Assembly (NCBI GenBank): GCA_003577315.1
Contig: QEVK01000011.1
Location: forward strand, 24,922 to 88,921
Length of the DNA stretch: 64,000 nt
Reading direction: 5' to 3'
Source: Hyphomicrobiales bacterium
GTDB lineage: Bacteria; Pseudomonadota; Alphaproteobacteria; Rhizobiales; Rhizobiaceae
Within the stretch, counting starts at the first letter, position 1; each line of letters opens with the position of its first letter. The translations under genes and the position numbers were made by a program. Positions 56,786-64,000 of the stretch are shown piece by piece. The notes under the pieces were generated by a model. The model was not told where the DNA came from. It did no database searches and was given only the letters and a program-made list of their open reading frames with translations.

Positions 56786-57224
56786 GCGGGGAGCGTCCGC
56801 GCCCGCGCGACGGGCCGGCTCCGGGCCCGCATCCGCCGCATTTTCCGCCGCGGGCCGGCGCGCGGCGCCCGCGCGTTCCCGCCCTGCGGGCGGCCGCGGA
56901 TTCGCCCATGTAGCGCCCGCTACATCGTTGCGCCGCAAACATGGCCTGCGCAAGAAATCCCGACCATCGCCGATATATCTGCAAAAGATTGTGTAATTCC
57001 GGCAATTTTCGTGCTTTGGAGCAAGGACATTGCATTGCGCCGATGCTAGCTTCCGGCCTCGGTCCAAGGGGGTCGCGGGCGCGCAACGACGTGCCGCAGC
57101 GGCAACCCGGAGGCAGGGGCGCAACCGAATTTTGACGTTGCAATCCGGCTTCGACGTAATAGGACTAAGAAAATAACAGAAAGGGACGCGCCTCGCGGCG
57201 ACGCCCCAGGGGAGCGGCACGGGA
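56786..57224 (+). promoter_or_regulatory. Long leader/promoter region of the liv operon
   Basis: This roughly 440-base gap has no gene. It contains a perfect inverted repeat ATGTAGC-GCCC-GCTACAT (56908-56925), an AT-richer stretch (56980-57050), and a promoter-like TTGACG (57132-57137) with TAATAG 19 bases on. The inverted repeat could be an operator. A ribosome site (GGGGAG) is just before livH. Confidence 0.5.
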
Positions 57225-58154
<930 letters not shown>

Positions 58155-58157
58155 CCC

Positions 58158-59521
<1,364 letters not shown>

Positions 59522-59522
<1 letters not shown>

Positions 59523-60876
59523 TGTCCGCACAAGTCGTTACCGCCGAAACATCCGCCGCGACGTCCGCCACCGGGGCGACCTGGCACAGCGATCCGATCC
59601 TGTCCGTCGAGCATCTGACGATGCGCTTCGGCGGCCTGATCGCCATCAACGACCTGTCGTTCAATGTCGGGCGCGGCGAGATCACCGCGCTGATCGGGCC
59701 GAACGGCGCCGGCAAGACCACGGTCTTCAACTGCGTGACCGGCTTCTACAAGCCGACCGAGGGGCGCATCGTCATGCGCCACGGCCCCGGCCGCCAGCAG
59801 GAGCTGGTCGACCAGCTCACGATGAGCGGCGCCAAGTGGCGCACCACGCCCGACGGCTCCGTGTTCCTGCTCGAGCGCATGCCCGACTTCGAGATCGCCA
59901 AGCATGCGAGGGTGGCGCGCACCTTCCAGAACATCCGCCTGTTCGGCGGCATGACCGTGCTGGAGAACCTGCTGGTTGCCCAGCACAACCCGCTGATGCT
60001 GGCGTCGGCCTTCACCGTCGGCGGCATCCTGCATCTGCCGGGCTTCCGCAAGGCCGAGGCCGAGGCGATCGACAAGGCGGTCTACTGGCTGGAGCGGGTG
60101 CGCCTGATCGACCGCGCCGACGACCCGGCCGCCGACCTGCCCTATGGCGACCAGCGGCGGCTGGAGATCGCGCGCGCCATGTGCACGGACCCGCATCTCC
60201 TGTGCCTCGACGAGCCGGCCGCCGGCCTGAACCCGCGCGAATCGGCGGATCTCAACGCGCTGCTCCAGTTCATCCGCAAGGAGCACCGGACCTCGGTGCT
60301 GCTGATCGAGCACGACATGGGCGTGGTCATGGAGATTTCCGACCACATCGTGGTGCTCGACTACGGCGTGAAGATCTCCGACGGCGACGCCGATTTCGTG
60401 CGCACCGACCCCTCCGTGATCGCCGCCTATCTCGGCGTCGAGGAGGAGGAGATCGAGGACAAGCCCGAGGTCGCCTCGCTGGTGGTCGAGGCGCTGGGCG
60501 AGGAGGCGGCCGTGGAGGCCGGCATCGAGACGCCGGCCGTGGACGTCGGCGAGGCCGTGGCCGCGATGGCCGAGACCGGCAGCCACCCCGGCGCGAAGCC
60601 GGCCGGCCTCGACGCGCCGCGCGCGGGCGGGGCGGACGACCTGACCCGCATCAAGGGCATCGGCCCCGTCAATGCCGGCAAGCTCAACGGCCTCGGCATC
60701 TGGCACTTCGAGCAGATCGCGGCATGGAAGGACGAGGAGGTCGCGTGGGTCGGCTCCTATCTTTCCTTCCCCGGCCGCATCGAGCGCGAGGACTGGGTGG
60801 GCCAGGCCAGGGCGCTGGCGGCGAAGCCGGGCGCGCCCCGGAAAGGCAAAGGCAACGGCAAGGCGGGAGAGGGCCG

Positions 60877-60880
<4 letters not shown>
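59522..60880 (+). CDS. livG: LivG ATPase with C-terminal helix-hairpin-helix extension
   Basis: The 452-residue protein starts with a branched-chain-amino-acid ATPase (residues 20-300): Walker A IGPNGAGKTT, RTFQNIRLFGGMTVLENL, signature region LPYGDQRRLEIARAM and Walker B LLCLDEPAAGLNP. About 150 extra residues follow: an acidic/alanine-rich linker, then DDLTRIKGIGPVNAGKLNGLGIW and AWVGSYLSFPGRIEREDWV, a helix-hairpin-helix-type module like the tails of some rhizobial NuoE and L21 proteins, and a basic end (RKGKGNGKAGEGR). LivG is normally about 255-295 residues, so this is a real extension. The stop overlaps livF by ATGA. Confidence 0.93.
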
Positions 60881-61614
<734 letters not shown>

Positions 61615-61626
61615 AGGGAGCGGACC

Positions 61627-61959
61627 ATGGAACATCAGAATACGCTGATATGGGAAGTCACCTTCTGGGAGTTCATGCTGGTCACGGTGGTGCTGGCCGG
61701 CGGCGCGGCGTATCTCACCGGCCGGGCCATCGCCAGCGTGTGGCAGGGCACGATGCACATCGTCGTCTACATGGTGCTTCTGGCGGCGGCGACGCGGTTC
61801 ATCCATTTCGCGCTGTTTCGCGGCACGCTGCTTTCGCCGCACTACTACGTCGTCGACCTGATCGTGCTGCTGATCGCCGCCGGCATCGGCTTCACGGTGA
61901 CGCGGCGACGGCAGATGGAGCGCCAGTACGGCTTCCTGAAGCGCGGCGACGCCGCCTGA
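61627..61959 (+). CDS. DUF6867 small membrane protein in the liv operon
   Basis: The 110-residue protein has three hydrophobic helices (about 14-34, 42-62, 75-93), starting with LIWEVTFWEFMLVTVVLAGG, with GRAIASVWQGTMHIVVYM and RRRQMERQYGFLKR at the C-terminus. It matches the DUF6867 family, found in alphaproteobacterial liv operons between livF and the binding-protein gene. The conserved place suggests an accessory membrane subunit of the transporter, but no function is known. Confidence 0.8.
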   Translation: MEHQNTLIWEVTFWEFMLVTVVLAGGAAYLTGRAIASVWQGTMHIVVYMVLLAAATRFIHFALFRGTLLSPHYYVVDLIVLLIAAGIGFTVTRRRQMERQYGFLKRGDAA

Positions 61960-62152
61960 ACGGGGCGGGCGCGGGGGAACGCCGGGCCCGATGGGCTGCA
62001 ACGGGGTTTCGACAGGAAAGCCTTTATTTCGCAGGGGAATTGGGCTTTTATGTCGGGCAAGCGGGTAGGGAACGCCCGCAGGTCGCCGGGGTCGGGTCTA
62101 GAACACCATCCCCTCCGGCGCAGGGAACCGTCAGGTGTTTATGGGAGTCATC

Positions 62153-63253
<1,101 letters not shown>

Positions 63254-63280
63254 GCCGCAAAAACCCGAAACGGGAACCGG

Positions 63281-63310
63281 GAGGCCCGGCGCGCACGCGC
63301 CGGGCCTCTT
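63281..63310 (+). terminator. Terminator-like hairpin after livJ
   Basis: GAGGCCCGGCGCG/CGCGCCGGGCCTC is a perfect 13-bp inverted repeat followed by TTGCGTTGC. The stem is very strong but the T-tract is weak. Confidence 0.65.
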
Positions 63311-63398
63311 GCGTTGCGGGGCCGGAACGCCGGCTGCGGTGCGGGCCGGGTGGACCCGCCGGCGTCGGCCGGCAGGCGCAGGTCGGTCGCGCGCCGCC

Positions 63399-64000
63399 TC
63401 AGCGATAGTCGATGAAGCTCCTGTAGATGAAGCCCGAGCGGCCCTGATAGGTGGCGGCGCACCAGCCGCAATCGGCCTCGGCCTCGATCGCCGCCTTGCC
63501 CGGCACCACGACCAGCACCTCGGCGTCGTTGTCGGGGGCTGCGCGCAGGTTGACGGCGCTGTTGACCGTCGCGGGCTTCAACGCCGGCGTCGCGGCGGCG
63601 GCCTGCGCCGTCGTCGACCCGTCGCCGGCCGTGTCTTCCGCCGCGCCGGCCGCGCCCAGGTCGTCGGCGATCTCGCGGCTCTGGATCGCCTCCAGCGCGG
63701 CGACGTCGTCCTCGGTCTCGGCCACCGGCACGTCGGGCGCGAGGTCGGGCCGGGCGCGGCCGAGGGCTGGCGGTATCGCCGCCGTGCTGTCGAGGTCCGG
63801 GCCGGCTTGCGCGCCGGTGTCGGCGACGATGGGCGGCCGCGGCGCGGCGATTGCCGCCGGCGCGGCGCCGGCCGCCTGTTCCGCCGCCTGTTCCGCCACC
63901 GGCCCGTCCTGCCGGGAGGCGGCCTCGGGCGTGGCCGTGGCCTGGCGCTCGATGGCGGGGGCGACCGCCGGCCCGGACGCGGGCGGCTGCCCGGCGCGGT
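63399..64000 (-). CDS. SH3-domain protein, proline/alanine-rich (5' end missing)
   Basis: The frame is open to the right edge, so the gene begins outside the window and the ATG at 63899 is internal. The visible 200 residues have a Pro/Ala-rich low-complexity region followed by a bacterial SH3b domain at the C-terminus (VNSAVNLRAAPDNDAEVLVV, DCGWCAATYQGRSGFIYRSF). SH3b domains bind peptidoglycan or peptides, so an envelope role is likely. It converges on livJ. Only the domain, not the function, can be assigned. Confidence 0.8.
   Translation of the reverse strand, partial: RAGQPPASGPAVAPAIERQATATPEAASRQDGPVAEQAAEQAAGAAPAAIAAPRPPIVADTGAQAGPDLDSTAAIPPALGRARPDLAPDVPVAETEDDVAALEAIQSREIADDLGAAGAAEDTAGDGSTTAQAAAATPALKPATVNSAVNLRAAPDNDAEVLVVVPGKAAIEAEADCGWCAATYQGRSGFIYRSFIDYR

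Overview
The window looks like chromosomal DNA of a high-G+C (about 70% by eye) alphaproteobacterium, most likely Hyphomicrobiales (Rhizobiales) near Mesorhizobium and other Phyllobacteriaceae. The evidence is gene content and order: DUF1465-ruvC-ruvA-ruvB-ybgC-tolQRAB-pal, cysteine-less ribosomal protein L31, DUF2794 and DUF1223 proteins, a ccmABCDG cluster beside acnA, a liv operon with an embedded DUF6867 gene, and CtrA-like TTAA-N7-TTAA boxes. The genus is an inference. I see no phage, transposon, CRISPR array, tRNA or rRNA. Coding density is high, genes often overlap by ATGA, and both edge genes are cut.

Layout. 1-16.5 kb is mixed housekeeping: a TerC tail, a coupled metallo-hydrolase/TPR pair, yebC, rpmE, an ABC exporter, an M20 amidohydrolase with purU, an SLC13/RCK transporter, a flavin dehydrogenase, an M32 carboxypeptidase, an ExbB/OmpA-like proton-channel pair and an acyl-CoA synthetase. 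16.6-28.1 kb holds a thiE-like gene, a SEL1 protein, efp, suhB, a three-hairpin small RNA behind a CtrA-like box, DUF1465, the ruv genes (Holliday-junction processing) and the Tol-Pal system (envelope constriction). 28.1-36.2 kb is an iron block: efeU-efeO-efeB plus a second imelysin protein, convergent with a TonB-dependent receptor. 36.2-42.1 kb has ccmG-D-C and ccmB-A (cytochrome c maturation) and acnA, with a candidate Irr box upstream of acnA.

42.1-49.1 kb carries a ceramidase-like membrane protein, DUF1223, an apparently unannotated structured RNA on the minus strand, DUF2794, a UbiH-type hydroxylase, tesB, and glnK-amtB behind a sigma-54-like promoter. 49.1-53.5 kb is a compact chemotaxis operon (STAS, cheY, cheA, cheW, cheY, CheZ/CheT-like) without cheR, cheB or cheD. 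53.7-63.3 kb is a branched-chain amino-acid block: RidA, a LysR regulator divergent from mmsA (valine catabolism), and livHMGF-DUF6867-livJ, in which LivG has an unusual C-terminal helix-hairpin-helix extension. The window ends in an SH3-domain protein.

The best candidates for novelty are the minus-strand RNA at about 44.0-44.16 kb, the CheZ/CheT-like protein, the CtrA-boxed small RNA downstream of suhB, and the LivG fusion. No wholly new multi-gene system is evident.
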